Positions 1-8,822 of a stretch of 55,901 bases of DNA are shown here, piece after piece. The translations under genes and the position numbers were made by a program. Source of the stretch: an uncultured Muribaculaceae bacterium (GTDB lineage Bacteria > Bacteroidota > Bacteroidia > Bacteroidales > Muribaculaceae); the NCBI GenBank assembly GCA_910578035.1, contig CAJTOB010000013.1:1-55901 (forward strand). The letters are read 5' to 3'. The notes beneath the pieces were generated by a model, which did no database searches, was not told where the DNA came from, and was given only the letters and a program-made list of their open reading frames with translations. How positions within the stretch are numbered: the first letter of the stretch is position 1; each line of letters opens with the position of its first letter.

Positions 1-3
1 GCT

Positions 4-573
4 TTATCGTTTTGGCGGATTGAACAACAGACGCCGATTATTTGCGAAATCATCATACAGGCTATCTACATGATGAAGCTGTGGTTTGGATACACCTCGC
101 TTGTTTAGTGCTGTCAACCATTCCTCTCTTGTTTCATGCCATTCAACAGAGTCGGTCGGCACATCAATTATCACAAAGCGTCGCATTTCCCTATTTCCGT
201 ATGTATGCCCCGGCATTTTCTCTAATGGGGTCAACTCCTCGGTATAACTCAGGTAGATTATCGAGTCGGATATTCCTGCATATTCAACAGAAAGTCGTGC
301 CGATAATAAGCTGGGATAATAATCGAATTTATCAATATTACGACGCTTTTCAAAATGCCATTCATTCCTGTCATCTATAGCAGTAAGCTCGTAAGGAGCT
401 ATCAAAGGAACACGATAATAATCCCATGCCCCATAATCGGAATAAAAGTCGGTACGGAAGGCATCATTGATTTCATCCATGACTGCTTCATACTTCGATT
501 TTAATCTTGAACAACCGCACGTAATAAGCAGTAAAACCAAAGTCAATACAGAAATATAACCGATTTTTTTCAT
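4..573 (-). CDS. Small predicted lipoprotein of unknown function
   Basis: This encodes 189 residues. The N-terminus is a lipoprotein-type signal, with a hydrophobic stretch at about residues 5-18 and a Cys near residue 21 followed by Ser-Arg. The remainder is charged, rich in Trp and Tyr, and has no motif I recognise. Its ATG overlaps the stop of the upstream membrane-protein gene by 4 bp, so the two are probably co-translated and may act together at the envelope. It is the last gene of the pair and ends near the window edge. Function is unknown. The gene call is fairly safe because of the signal peptide and the translational coupling. Confidence 0.7.
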   Translation of the reverse strand: MKKIGYISVLTLVLLLITCGCSRLKSKYEAVMDEINDAFRTDFYSDYGAWDYYRVPLIAPYELTAIDDRNEWHFEKRRNIDKFDYYPSLLSARLSVEYAGISDSIIYLSYTEELTPLEKMPGHTYGNREMRRFVIIDVPTDSVEWHETREEWLTALNKRGVSKPQLHHVDSLYDDFANNRRLLFNPPKR

Positions 574-1274
574 GGCGCGCTTCCTTTACGATAGATACAT
601 TGATTGGGTATAACATCCGATTCGGTACTGTAGCGGGCAAAGAATGGCATGGAATATTCGGTAAGGTCGCGCTCTATTTCGCGCCATAGTTTCATGATAT
701 CCGTGCCGGAGGTAATGCAGTACCATTTATCCTCTTTGTCCGGGAGCAGGCTGCCGATTCTCGACCTTATAGCACAATCATATTCCTTAGGGAAAGTAGG
801 GATAATCCCGGTATTCTTGAAATCCAGACATTCAAGCCAAAAGGCATCTGTGAATATACCGATATTCAACGTAAAGCTGATTTGATTGGCATCGTTCCAT
901 TTATCATTCTGAATATACACACAATATCCAATCGAGCCGTTGCTCTTGAAAAAATGATTTCCACGTTTCTTGAAATCATTTTCCTTCAGGTAATCAGTTA
1001 TCTTTTCAAACACGAACGTGCGTTTGCCTTGAATATCCATCTTCGGTAACTTGGGCTTGTCTATCTTAATAAGAATACCCAATATGAGTATGACGAGTGC
1101 TCCGAATACCGGAGTTTGCCATGATATAGTTTGCTCAGAAGGATTGGAGCGCCAGCCCGTTACGATGCTTGTCGAATTGAAATCAGCCACAAACATATAA
1201 ATACCGATGCCAAGCATTATAGCCGAGCATATCATCAGGATTATGAATCCTTGCCGCTGAAACTTATCTTTCAT
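570..1274 (-). CDS. Two-helix membrane protein of unknown function
   Basis: The product has 234 residues. Two hydrophobic helices are visible, at about residues 10-33 and 55-71, separated by a short loop with Trp and Ser. A soluble domain of about 150 residues follows, rich in aromatic residues (for example KWNDANQISF and DKWYC). This suggests an inner-membrane hairpin anchoring a soluble domain. I recognise no family. It overlaps the downstream lipoprotein gene by 4 bp, an ATGA-type arrangement typical of a two-gene operon. A repeat arm lies about 40 bp upstream of its start at 1311-1334. Confidence 0.65.
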   Translation of the reverse strand: MKDKFQRQGFIILMICSAIMLGIGIYMFVADFNSTSIVTGWRSNPSEQTISWQTPVFGALVILILGILIKIDKPKLPKMDIQGKRTFVFEKITDYLKENDFKKRGNHFFKSNGSIGYCVYIQNDKWNDANQISFTLNIGIFTDAFWLECLDFKNTGIIPTFPKEYDCAIRSRIGSLLPDKEDKWYCITSGTDIMKLWREIERDLTEYSMPFFARYSTESDVIPNQCIYRKGSAP

Positions 1275-1310
1275 ACGCCGGAATTTAACAGATTATACCC
1301 AAACGCGGAC

Positions 1311-1334
1311 TTAGAGGTCGTTTAATAACATATG
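1311..1334. repeat. Single arm of a dispersed palindromic repeat
   Basis: The 24 bases starting TTAGAGGTCGTTTAATAACA match the arm of the 177-bp palindrome at 49997-50173 with one substitution and one missing A. I see no opposite arm nearby, so this is a solo or decayed copy. It sits between the divergent small membrane-protein operon and the GNAT gene. Confidence 0.6.
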
Positions 1335-1441
1335 GCGCCAATTGCCTGTAATATCGCAAAAATAAGAAAAATAATCGACATCTGGCGAGCCCTTCCTCGT
1401 TTAGACCGATATGTTTCAAAGAAAATTCTGTGTTTTTTACA

Positions 1442-1449
1442 TATCTTTG
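1442..1449 (+). promoter_or_regulatory. -7 element (TATCTTTG) of the GNAT gene
   Basis: TATCTTTG matches the Bacteroidetes -7 consensus TAnnTTTG exactly. It implies a transcript start near 1456, so the in-frame start at 1430 is excluded and ATG 1499 is favoured. Confidence 0.55.
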
Positions 1450-1498
1450 TGGACGGATTCACTGCAATTATGACAGACAGCCTCCCGACAATAAGCCT

Positions 1499-2038
1499 AT
1501 GGATAGACCTATCAGCGACATAAGCATTCAAACAGAACGACTCACTCTCCGAAAATGGCACCAAAACGATGCCGAGGCACTTTATAAGTATGCCTCCGAC
1601 GGGCGCGTGAGCGAAATGGCACTTTGGCCGCGCCACACCTCCGTAGATATGAGCCGCCGTGTCATTACAGATTTCTTTATGCCCAATCCGTTCAACTTTG
1701 CAATGGTTCTGAAAGACACCGATGAGCCTATAGGCTGCATCGGCCTTGTGCCGTCCGGCGACGAACATTTCACCGTTTTGCCCAATGAGCGCGAGGTTGG
1801 TTACTGGATAGCTTATCCATATTGGGGCAAAGGACTTACGACCGAAGCCCTCCTTGGTCTTATTGACTGGTGCACCAAGATTCTGCGACCTGACTCACTG
1901 TTGATTACCACCGATATAAACAACAAGGCATCACAGCGCGTAGCCGAAAAATGCGGCTTTACTCATATCACAGATATCGATAACGAAGGTATACCGACCA
2001 AAGTATTCAGACTCCACACCCGAACAGACATACTATGA
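1499..2038 (+). CDS. GNAT family N-acetyltransferase (RimJ/RimL type)
   Basis: About 179 residues from ATG 1499, chosen because the first conserved strand (ISIQTERLTLRKW) follows directly and a TATCTTTG promoter lies just upstream. The GNAT fold is clear: the N-terminal strand, a middle strand with IGCIGL, then EVGYWIAYPYWGKGLTTEA, which carries the acetyl-CoA pyrophosphate loop, and the late N-x-x-S-x-R-V-A-E-K-C-GF segment. This subgroup acetylates protein N-termini, amino acids or small amines with acetyl-CoA in the cytosol. The substrate cannot be read from sequence. Its stop overlaps the ATG of the following broken pectinase gene (ATGA), which may be accidental. Confidence 0.85.
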   Translation: MDRPISDISIQTERLTLRKWHQNDAEALYKYASDGRVSEMALWPRHTSVDMSRRVITDFFMPNPFNFAMVLKDTDEPIGCIGLVPSGDEHFTVLPNEREVGYWIAYPYWGKGLTTEALLGLIDWCTKILRPDSLLITTDINNKASQRVAEKCGFTHITDIDNEGIPTKVFRLHTRTDIL

Positions 2039-2398
2039 AATCACGTGCTAAATCCATATTAAAAGCTGCCGTTCTTGCCTTGACTATAAATGCATGCCTT
2101 GGCGCTCACGGTGCCGACAGCGCATTGCAATCTTCCATAGACTCTGTTGCAGCGCTTCCCGGAGGAGGCATCGTGCGGCTACCGGCCGGAACGTATGTCA
2201 CCGGCTCGATTGAACTGAAAAGCAATGTTCGGCGAACTGCCGGCCTGGGGGCTTTTCGTGCGCCACGTTGACGGCCTTGTCTTCGATAATGTGCGCTTTG
2301 GCACAGCCGCTCCCGACTACCGCCCGGTGATGGTAGCCGAAGACGACGTCCACAACATCAAAGGAAAAATCACCGACACCGGCGTCCACAGGCATTAG
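2035..2398 (+). pseudogene. GH28 polygalacturonase remnant with internal deletion
   Basis: The first part reads as a signal peptide and the N-terminal start of a GH28 pectinase: it has GGGIVRLPAGTYVTGSIELKSN, as at the first beta-helix rung. Near 2226 the reading frame changes, and the next bases, from 2231 in another frame, encode a GH28 C-terminal tip (GELPAWGLFVRHVDGL, then DYRPVMV) ending in TAG at 2396. The whole catalytic centre, normally over 300 residues, is missing. Such enzymes cleave polygalacturonan in the periplasm or at the cell surface. This copy cannot be active. It lies next to GH29 and GH141 genes, consistent with a decaying pectin locus. Confidence 0.75.
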
Positions 2399-2426
2399 AA
2401 CGCATAATAGCTCAGGAAAACAGGGC

Positions 2427-3287
2427 TCATGTTTGCTGCATCATACGCCGATAGCGACTGGGAGTCAAACCTGTATGTTTTCTAAAAAAACGGATTAGAT
2501 ATGAACTGTCAGAGAAACCGAAACGGTCGGAAATCTCTGAAAGTGATGTAGACGTAAGCTGTAAGCATAGCTTTATGGCCTCAAGTTTACGTAAAGAAAT
2601 ATATTCTGCCGGAGAACATTCCATATAGTGGGTGAACAGACGATAAAAATTCGATTTCGACATGCAGACTTCTTTTATCACTTCATCCAGACAGACATTG
2701 TCATAACTTGTATCAATAATTCCTACAGCACGCACTATACGCGGGTCTCTTTCATCTTTATTGGAAATTCCATTAAGAAAGCGGGCCAATAGTTGCATCA
2801 CTATCCCTTTCACTTCAATCGCCTTGTCTACACTCATTTGGGAATTGCTGCGTATGATACCGCGCAGAGTCGATACATTATCGTAGACAGCGGGAGAGAA
2901 GTCGGAGAGCGTGCGATCGCTCAGAATCGAGCACAGGCGTTGCACAAGTGCGACGTCTGAATAGTGTGCTTCAGCTTGAAAAGGCATTCCAAATGTGTCT
3001 GAAGCGAGTTCATGTTGAAAATGACGATCATAGAAATGTATATAATAATGACTGAAAGCGCCTGTACATCTATACCCATGTAGGGTAAAAGCAGGAATAA
3101 GGTAAAGGTTTCCGGGAGTAAGGTGCATATCTCGATCATCAAACTCCACATAGGCCTCGCCGTCACTCACATAATAAATTCGCGAAAAACCACTTCGCAC
3201 ATTCTTGAAATTCCAGTTGGCATCAAGACTCGCCAGGCCAACATTGAGCACCTGGGGATTAAGATGGCTAATCAGAGATTTAATCAT
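2427..3287 (-). CDS. AraC family transcriptional regulator (fucosidase locus)
   Basis: The protein has 286 residues. The N-terminal half is a cupin-type sensor domain (YVEFDDRDMHLTPGNLYLIPAFTLHGY, a typical beta-barrel with a HGY end). The last 100 residues carry two helix-turn-helix units: CLDEVIKEVCMSKSNFYRLF and SLSEISDRFGFSDSSYLIRFF, ending TGLTPSRYR. AraC/XylS proteins of this form bind a sugar or small ligand and activate nearby operons. It is transcribed away from the GH29 fucosidase, and the 132-bp gap contains a perfect inverted repeat, so control of GH29 and GH141 is the natural inference. The ligand is unknown; fucose or a pectin fragment is a guess from context. Confidence 0.88.
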   Translation of the reverse strand: MIKSLISHLNPQVLNVGLASLDANWNFKNVRSGFSRIYYVSDGEAYVEFDDRDMHLTPGNLYLIPAFTLHGYRCTGAFSHYYIHFYDRHFQHELASDTFGMPFQAEAHYSDVALVQRLCSILSDRTLSDFSPAVYDNVSTLRGIIRSNSQMSVDKAIEVKGIVMQLLARFLNGISNKDERDPRIVRAVGIIDTSYDNVCLDEVIKEVCMSKSNFYRLFTHYMECSPAEYISLRKLEAIKLCLQLTSTSLSEISDRFGFSDSSYLIRFFRKHTGLTPSRYRRMMQQT

Positions 3288-3347
3288 ACCTCTAAATTAA
3301 ACATAAAAAACATAACTACACAAATACTCCAGGCTAAATGAGAAAAA

Positions 3348-3374
3348 TGTACTATTTTTTAACAAAATAGTACA
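3348..3374. promoter_or_regulatory. Perfect inverted repeat, candidate operator
   Basis: TGTACTATTTT (3348-3358) and AAAATAGTACA (3364-3374) are perfect 11-bp complements with a 5-nt spacer. They end 23 nt before the -7 element of the GH29 gene, in the gap shared with the divergent AraC gene. A short T-rich hairpin is the other reading. Confidence 0.5.
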
Positions 3375-3397
3375 CACGGCTATTAACTGGTCCACAT

Positions 3398-3405
3398 TAT
3401 TTTTG
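3398..3405 (+). promoter_or_regulatory. -7 element (TATTTTTG) of the GH29-GH141 operon
   Basis: TATTTTTG fits TAnnTTTG. It lies 15 nt before the GH29 ATG, giving a very short leader. Confidence 0.45.
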
Positions 3406-3419
3406 CAAAAAAACTAACC

Positions 3420-5033
3420 ATGAAATATCGCATACTATTTTTGGGAGTCATATTGTGCGCCGCCTCCCTTACAACAATGGCAGAAGACGCTGAAAAGGCA
3501 CAACTTGATGATATAGCAATAGAGCGAGGACCTTTCGAGCCGAAGTGGCAAAGTCTGTCGGCTTGGGAATGCCCAGAGTGGTTCAAGGATGCCAAATTCG
3601 GCATTTGGGCTCACTGGGGACCACAGTGTCAGGCCGAAGCCGGCGACTGGTACGGACGTGGAATGTATGAACCGGACAGCCGTCAGAACAAATGGCACAC
3701 TGCAAATTTCGGCAATCCGTCTGAATTCGGTATGAAGGACTTATGCGGAGCGTGGAAAGCTGAAAACTGGAATCCTGATGAACTTGTTGCTCTATATAAG
3801 AGCGTAGGAGCCCGCTATTTTTTCACTCTGGGGCAGCATCATGATAACTTCGACCTGTGGAACAGCCCCTATCAGCCATGGAACTCCGTCAATATCGGAC
3901 CTAAGAAAGATATCGTGCGCGGCTGGGCCGAAGCTTGCCGTAAGTACGGGCTACCGATAGGCATAAGCATGCACGGCAGCCATACATGGACGTGGATGGA
4001 GCCTGCACGTGACTACGACGGTATGCTCACCGCTGCCGATGGAATCGGGAAATGGTGGGAAGGATACGACCCACAGGACCTTTATGAGCAGCGTCACGAC
4101 CCAAGTTTTGACTACCGTAATTTTGGCACAATCCACTCTCAATGGGATTGGGGCAACGGTGCTGCTCTCCCCTCGGAGGCTTTCAAGCGCAAATTCAGAA
4201 ACCGGGTGCTACAGTGCATCGAAATCTTCAGCCCCGACATGATTTACTTCGATGACACTGTGCTGCCTTTCTACGGCTGCGATGAGCAGTTGGGGTTAGA
4301 TATTCTCGCCCACTACTACAACCACAGCGCCAAGCTCAACTACGGCCATCAACAGGTCGTGGTGATGGGAAAACAACTTAACGAAGAACAAAAGGACGTT
4401 CTTTTATGGGATGTTGAGCGCGGAGTGCCCGACCGTCCACAACAACGCTACTGGCAAACATGCACGTGCATAGGACAGTGGCACTACGACCGCGACACAT
4501 ACGAGCAGAACCGATATAAAAGTGCCAGGCAAGTTGTGGGAATGCTCGTAGACGTGGTAAGCAAAAATGGAAATCTGCTCCTCAGTATTCCTGTGAGAGG
4601 TGATGGCTCAATCGATGAAAAAGAACTTAAAATCCTTGAGGAGATAAAAGCATGGTTGGATATCAACGGCGAAAGTATCTACGGCACACGCCCGTGGCAT
4701 ACATTTGGAGAAGGACCTCTGGCCGAAGCTTCTAACCCACTTAGGAGTCAGGGATTCAATGAAAAAGACAACTATTCGAGCAGCGATGTCCGCTTTGTTG
4801 TCAAGGATAATATCATCTATGCCACCATACTTCGTTGGCCTGAGACGAGCAACTTCACCTTCAGGTCATTCGCCCCAGGAGAGCACCAGCAACCTGGAGT
4901 TGACTCTGTTGAGCTGCTCGGCTATGGCCCTGTTACATTCGACATGTCTGAAACTGGCCTGACAGTCGGCATACCGGAAACGCAGCCGAACGCCATTGCC
5001 CCAGTATTCCGCATTCGTATGGCAAGTAAATGA
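3420..5033 (+). CDS. GH29 alpha-L-fucosidase, secreted
   Basis: This encodes 537 residues with a Sec signal peptide (about residues 1-21, ending TTMA). The GH29 catalytic domain begins at PEWFKDAKFGIWAHWGPQ, the hallmark N-terminal strand and loop. QHHDNFDLW and the segment PDMIYFDD follow, where Asp278 is the likely nucleophile. A small beta-sandwich closes the protein. GH29 enzymes are retaining exo-fucosidases that remove terminal L-fucose, probably in the periplasm here. Length fits the family. Its neighbour is a GH141-like protein, a family that also contains fucosidase activity on rhamnogalacturonan II, so a plant pectin side chain is a likelier substrate than host glycans. This is inference. 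Confidence 0.9.
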   Translation: MKYRILFLGVILCAASLTTMAEDAEKAQLDDIAIERGPFEPKWQSLSAWECPEWFKDAKFGIWAHWGPQCQAEAGDWYGRGMYEPDSRQNKWHTANFGNPSEFGMKDLCGAWKAENWNPDELVALYKSVGARYFFTLGQHHDNFDLWNSPYQPWNSVNIGPKKDIVRGWAEACRKYGLPIGISMHGSHTWTWMEPARDYDGMLTAADGIGKWWEGYDPQDLYEQRHDPSFDYRNFGTIHSQWDWGNGAALPSEAFKRKFRNRVLQCIEIFSPDMIYFDDTVLPFYGCDEQLGLDILAHYYNHSAKLNYGHQQVVVMGKQLNEEQKDVLLWDVERGVPDRPQQRYWQTCTCIGQWHYDRDTYEQNRYKSARQVVGMLVDVVSKNGNLLLSIPVRGDGSIDEKELKILEEIKAWLDINGESIYGTRPWHTFGEGPLAEASNPLRSQGFNEKDNYSSSDVRFVVKDNIIYATILRWPETSNFTFRSFAPGEHQQPGVDSVELLGYGPVTFDMSETGLTVGIPETQPNAIAPVFRIRMASK

Positions 5034-5121
5034 TTGTCTCTGCGCAAGACTATTACATTCGCTTCTAACTTATGGCATTTCTCCAACCATTATACCATAC
5101 ATCTATCCCAATCTTAATACA

Positions 5122-8100
5122 ATGACAAAACGATTCTTACGCCTACTGATGACTGGAGGCTCTATTATTGCAGCCACAGCAACCGCAACAGCACTTCAGA
5201 ACAGTATTGATATTTATGTATCAGCCTCATCGACGGGTGGAGATGGCTCTTCTGCCAAACCGCTGAGTGACCTTGAATCTGCCTTAGAAAAAATCAAGGA
5301 AATTCGCACCAACAATCCCACCCAAGCTACAGATGTGAATATAATAATAAAAGAAGGAGTCTACCGTCTGAATCAGACTCTTACTCTGCATTCCGACATA
5401 TTCGGCAAGGGCGCGGGCAAAACCGTGTTCCGCGCCGCTGATGGCGAGAATGTGACAATAAGCGGAGGGATACTCATCAAAAGCTGGAGTGAAGGGGCAT
5501 CTGCAATCGGGCTTCCTGAAATAGCACAGGAACATGTATGGGAGGCAGCAGTGCCTGTGATAAACGGCGAAATTCCCACATTCAGACAAATGTGGGTAAA
5601 CGGTGTGAGAATGAAACGCGCATCAAGTTTCGATGACTATGGCATGAGCCGCATCATCCTTGCCGACAAGGAGAAAAAAGAACTTGTGGTTCCGACACCG
5701 ACAGCATCAATTGCCAATGCAAAAGATTTGGAAGTAACCATTATCCAAGACTGGGTAGTCAACTTCATGCGGGTTGAGCAGATAACAACAAATGGCAGCC
5801 GCACCACATTGAAATTTAAAGAGCCGGAATCGGCAATCGAATTCAAACGGCCATGGCCGATTCTGCGTGCCACCGAAGGCTACCACTCCAACCATTTCTT
5901 CTATTTCAGCAACGCCATCGAACTGCTTAACAGGCCTCAGGAATGGTTCTGCGACAGAGAGGCCGGCAAAATCTATTATTGGCCCCGCAACGGTGAAACT
6001 CCCGGCAATGTCAATGCAGTGATTCCTGTACTTGAGACTCTTGTAAACATAGCCGGCGACCTTGACAATCCGGTTGACAATGTAGAATTTCATGGTATAG
6101 TATTCGAACACACCACATGGAAACGTCCGTCAACCTTCGGGCATGTACCCCTGCAGGCCGGGCAATTCATTATTGATGCCTATGAAGACAAAACCGTATC
6201 GGCCGGCAACGTGGCGTGGCTCGGTCGTCCGGCAGCCGGAGTAGCGGTGGAAAACGCCGGCAACATCAGTTTCACCGGCTGTGATTTTCGCAACATGGGC
6301 TCGACCGGCCTTGATATCGTAAGCGGTACACGTAATGTGACTGTACGCGGCTGCACATTCAATGATATCGGCGGAAACAGTATACTGGCCGGTTTTTTTG
6401 GAGACGAAACCATAGAATCGCATCAAGCTTACAATCCTGAGGACCTTCGTGTGATATGCGATGGAATCACCATTGACAACAACTACATAGCCAATACCGC
6501 TGCCGACGACTGGGGCTGCCTTGGCATAGCTGTAGGTTTCGCCGCTAACGTGCAAATAAGCCACAACGAAATTTTCAATTCTCCATACTCTGCCATAAAC
6601 ATGGGCTGGGGCTGGAACAAGGCCGACAACTGCATGCACAACAACAATATCACGGCCAACTATATACACCGTTTTGCCACACAGATGCGTGACGCAGGTG
6701 CCATATACACGCTTTCAAGCCAACGCAATTCGTCTATAACCCGCAATCGCGTGGAAGATGTGGGCGACCCTCAGTTTAACCCGGTAATGTGGGCCGGTAT
6801 GCGCCATTCTCAGTTCGACATATACACAGACGAGGGCTCAGACTATTTCACCGTAAAAGACAACTGGCTCGAACGCGGAGAAACCAGCAAAAACCAGAAT
6901 GGTAGCCACAACACATGGGGCGCAAACAACAATACTGTGAGCGAAAAAATCAAAAATGCAGCAGGCCTCGACGCAGAATACCTTTTCATACGCACCAAGG
7001 TGAAACACCCCTCTTATGCCCCTGTCGACTCTATCGTAGAGATACTGCCGCAGGATGCCGACCTTATAGAATACATAGCCCCCGGCTCAGGGTTCAAACT
7101 GGGAAACGCGCTTGCGGTCGACCTCAACAATGACAATCTTCACGATATAGTGTTTAGCGGAGGCGAAGATACCCAGACAATCGAGGGCGGCGTTCGCCTT
7201 AACCGCGGTAACTATAACTTCATGGCAAGCCAACCTGTTAGAAAACTGTTCATGGGCAATTTCGATGCCGGCGACCTTGACGGAGACGGCAACATTGACC
7301 TGATTCAGGCCGGATGGGATTTTTGGACAAGTTATAACGCCATACTTATGAATGACGGAAAAGGCCACCTCACACCCAACAATATCACCACATCAAAACA
7401 GACTTCGCCCGCTTGCGCCATAGCCGACATCAACAATAATGGACTACCCGATATATTGTTCATAGGCAACAATAAAGAACAGAGCTTCTATCTGCAAAAT
7501 GCAGACCGCACATTCAGCCAGCCACAGGAATTGCTCCCTCTGCCAGGAGGATTCTCGGACCCCAGCATCATTTACGCCGACTTTAACAACGATAAAAGCG
7601 TTGATATCTGCATTCTGTCGAACGCAACCAAGGGCGTATATACCCGCATTTTCTATAATGACGGCTCAGGGAACTTCACCGAACATGAGGTCGGATTTGA
7701 AGAAAAAGGCACCCGTGGAGGCATGGCCTATGCCGATGTCAATGCCGACGGTTATCTTGATATAATCATCGGAGGTATGAAAGCCGGAGAACAATGGAAT
7801 ACACCTGGCTCTGAAGGGGGCATGACAGCGACTCTCTACCTCAATAACCAAGACGGCACATTCACAAAGGCACAGGAATTCTCAGAATACAAATTCGACA
7901 ACACAACCCAACCCGTACGGTTTGTAGACTGGAACAACGATGGTCACAGCGATATTGTAATCACTGGCTGGAATATCAGCTTTGACAATGTGCCGAGAAC
8001 AGATGTATACCTCAATGATGGAAAAGGCCACTTCACTCTTGCCGACATCGAACTGCCCGGCGTAAGCGAAAGTTCTGTCGAGCCTGGCGACTTTTCTGGT

Positions 8101-8769
8101 GAAGGCATAAACGACCTCCTGATAAGCGGAAATCATGCCGGAGGCTGGAACGGTTATACATGTGACCGTCGTCTGGCATACCTTGTAAGGAACAAAACAC
8201 CGCACCGCAACACCCCGCCGACCGCCCCCTCTCAACTTCACTCAACCGTGAACGGCAATAATGTAGAATTGTTATGGGATGCGGGCGACGATGCCGAAAC
8301 GCCTGTAAAGGCCCTGACATACAATTACTATATACGCAACACAGACACTGGCAAATACCTTACCTTCCCAAATGCAGACACAGAAACGGGCAAACGCCGC
8401 GTTAGCCGGGCCGGAAATGCCTGGCAGAATCTGGGCTGGACAATAAAGAATCTTCCTGCCGGCAATTACGCCTGGAGTGTGCAAAGTATCGATGCCGGAT
8501 ATGCAGGTTCGGCATTCGCACCCGAACAGACTTTCTCCATCAAGAATAACTCTGGTATTATCTCAGAAGCCGACCGGGATAAAGGGCTCAAGGTAACTGC
8601 TCCCAAAGGTTCGCCGGTTAGAATTGAAACCGACAAACCATGCTCAGTCGGTATTTATACCGCAGATGGGCGTCTCCTTCTCAATCGCAATATCGATAGT
8701 GGTGTAACAGAGGTAACTCTTTCCCCCGGAATCTACATGGTAAATTCCATTAAGATTGCCGTACGCTAA
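5122..8769 (+). CDS. GH141-like beta-helix protein fused to FG-GAP repeats
   Basis: About 1215 residues from ATG 5122; the frame is open further upstream, but a signal peptide starts here. Residues 27-650 resemble GH141: IYVSASSTGGDGS at the start, then GVYRLNQTLTL, ISGG and FRQMWVNGVRMKRAS, then right-handed beta-helix rungs (VRGCTFNDIGGNSI, DNNYIANTAADDWG). Residues about 690-1050 hold FG-GAP/VCBS-type repeats (DLDGDGNIDLIQAG, DVNADGYLDIIIGG, DWNNDGHSDIVITG). A fibronectin-like segment and a short C-terminal sorting-type domain ending SPGIYMVNS follow. GH141 members act as fucosidases or xylanases. The FG-GAP propeller is an unusual partner and may bind the surface or calcium. Confidence 0.8.
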   Translation: MTKRFLRLLMTGGSIIAATATATALQNSIDIYVSASSTGGDGSSAKPLSDLESALEKIKEIRTNNPTQATDVNIIIKEGVYRLNQTLTLHSDIFGKGAGKTVFRAADGENVTISGGILIKSWSEGASAIGLPEIAQEHVWEAAVPVINGEIPTFRQMWVNGVRMKRASSFDDYGMSRIILADKEKKELVVPTPTASIANAKDLEVTIIQDWVVNFMRVEQITTNGSRTTLKFKEPESAIEFKRPWPILRATEGYHSNHFFYFSNAIELLNRPQEWFCDREAGKIYYWPRNGETPGNVNAVIPVLETLVNIAGDLDNPVDNVEFHGIVFEHTTWKRPSTFGHVPLQAGQFIIDAYEDKTVSAGNVAWLGRPAAGVAVENAGNISFTGCDFRNMGSTGLDIVSGTRNVTVRGCTFNDIGGNSILAGFFGDETIESHQAYNPEDLRVICDGITIDNNYIANTAADDWGCLGIAVGFAANVQISHNEIFNSPYSAINMGWGWNKADNCMHNNNITANYIHRFATQMRDAGAIYTLSSQRNSSITRNRVEDVGDPQFNPVMWAGMRHSQFDIYTDEGSDYFTVKDNWLERGETSKNQNGSHNTWGANNNTVSEKIKNAAGLDAEYLFIRTKVKHPSYAPVDSIVEILPQDADLIEYIAPGSGFKLGNALAVDLNNDNLHDIVFSGGEDTQTIEGGVRLNRGNYNFMASQPVRKLFMGNFDAGDLDGDGNIDLIQAGWDFWTSYNAILMNDGKGHLTPNNITTSKQTSPACAIADINNNGLPDILFIGNNKEQSFYLQNADRTFSQPQELLPLPGGFSDPSIIYADFNNDKSVDICILSNATKGVYTRIFYNDGSGNFTEHEVGFEEKGTRGGMAYADVNADGYLDIIIGGMKAGEQWNTPGSEGGMTATLYLNNQDGTFTKAQEFSEYKFDNTTQPVRFVDWNNDGHSDIVITGWNISFDNVPRTDVYLNDGKGHFTLADIELPGVSESSVEPGDFSGEGINDLLISGNHAGGWNGYTCDRRLAYLVRNKTPHRNTPPTAPSQLHSTVNGNNVELLWDAGDDAETPVKALTYNYYIRNTDTGKYLTFPNADTETGKRRVSRAGNAWQNLGWTIKNLPAGNYAWSVQSIDAGYAGSAFAPEQTFSIKNNSGIISEADRDKGLKVTAPKGSPVRIETDKPCSVGIYTADGRLLLNRNIDSGVTEVTLSPGIYMVNSIKIAVR

Positions 8770-8775
8770 AGATTC

Positions 8776-8812
8776 AGCTGCCTCCTGTTAGAAGAAAGTA
8801 CAGGTGGCAGCT
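8776..8812. terminator. Hairpin between convergent genes
   Basis: AGCTGCCTCCTGT (8776-8788) pairs with ACAGGTGGCAGCT (8800-8812) with one mismatch. It sits between the convergent GH141-like gene and prfA and could serve both. No long T-run follows on either strand. Confidence 0.6.
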
Positions 8813-8822
8813 CAAATATCAA

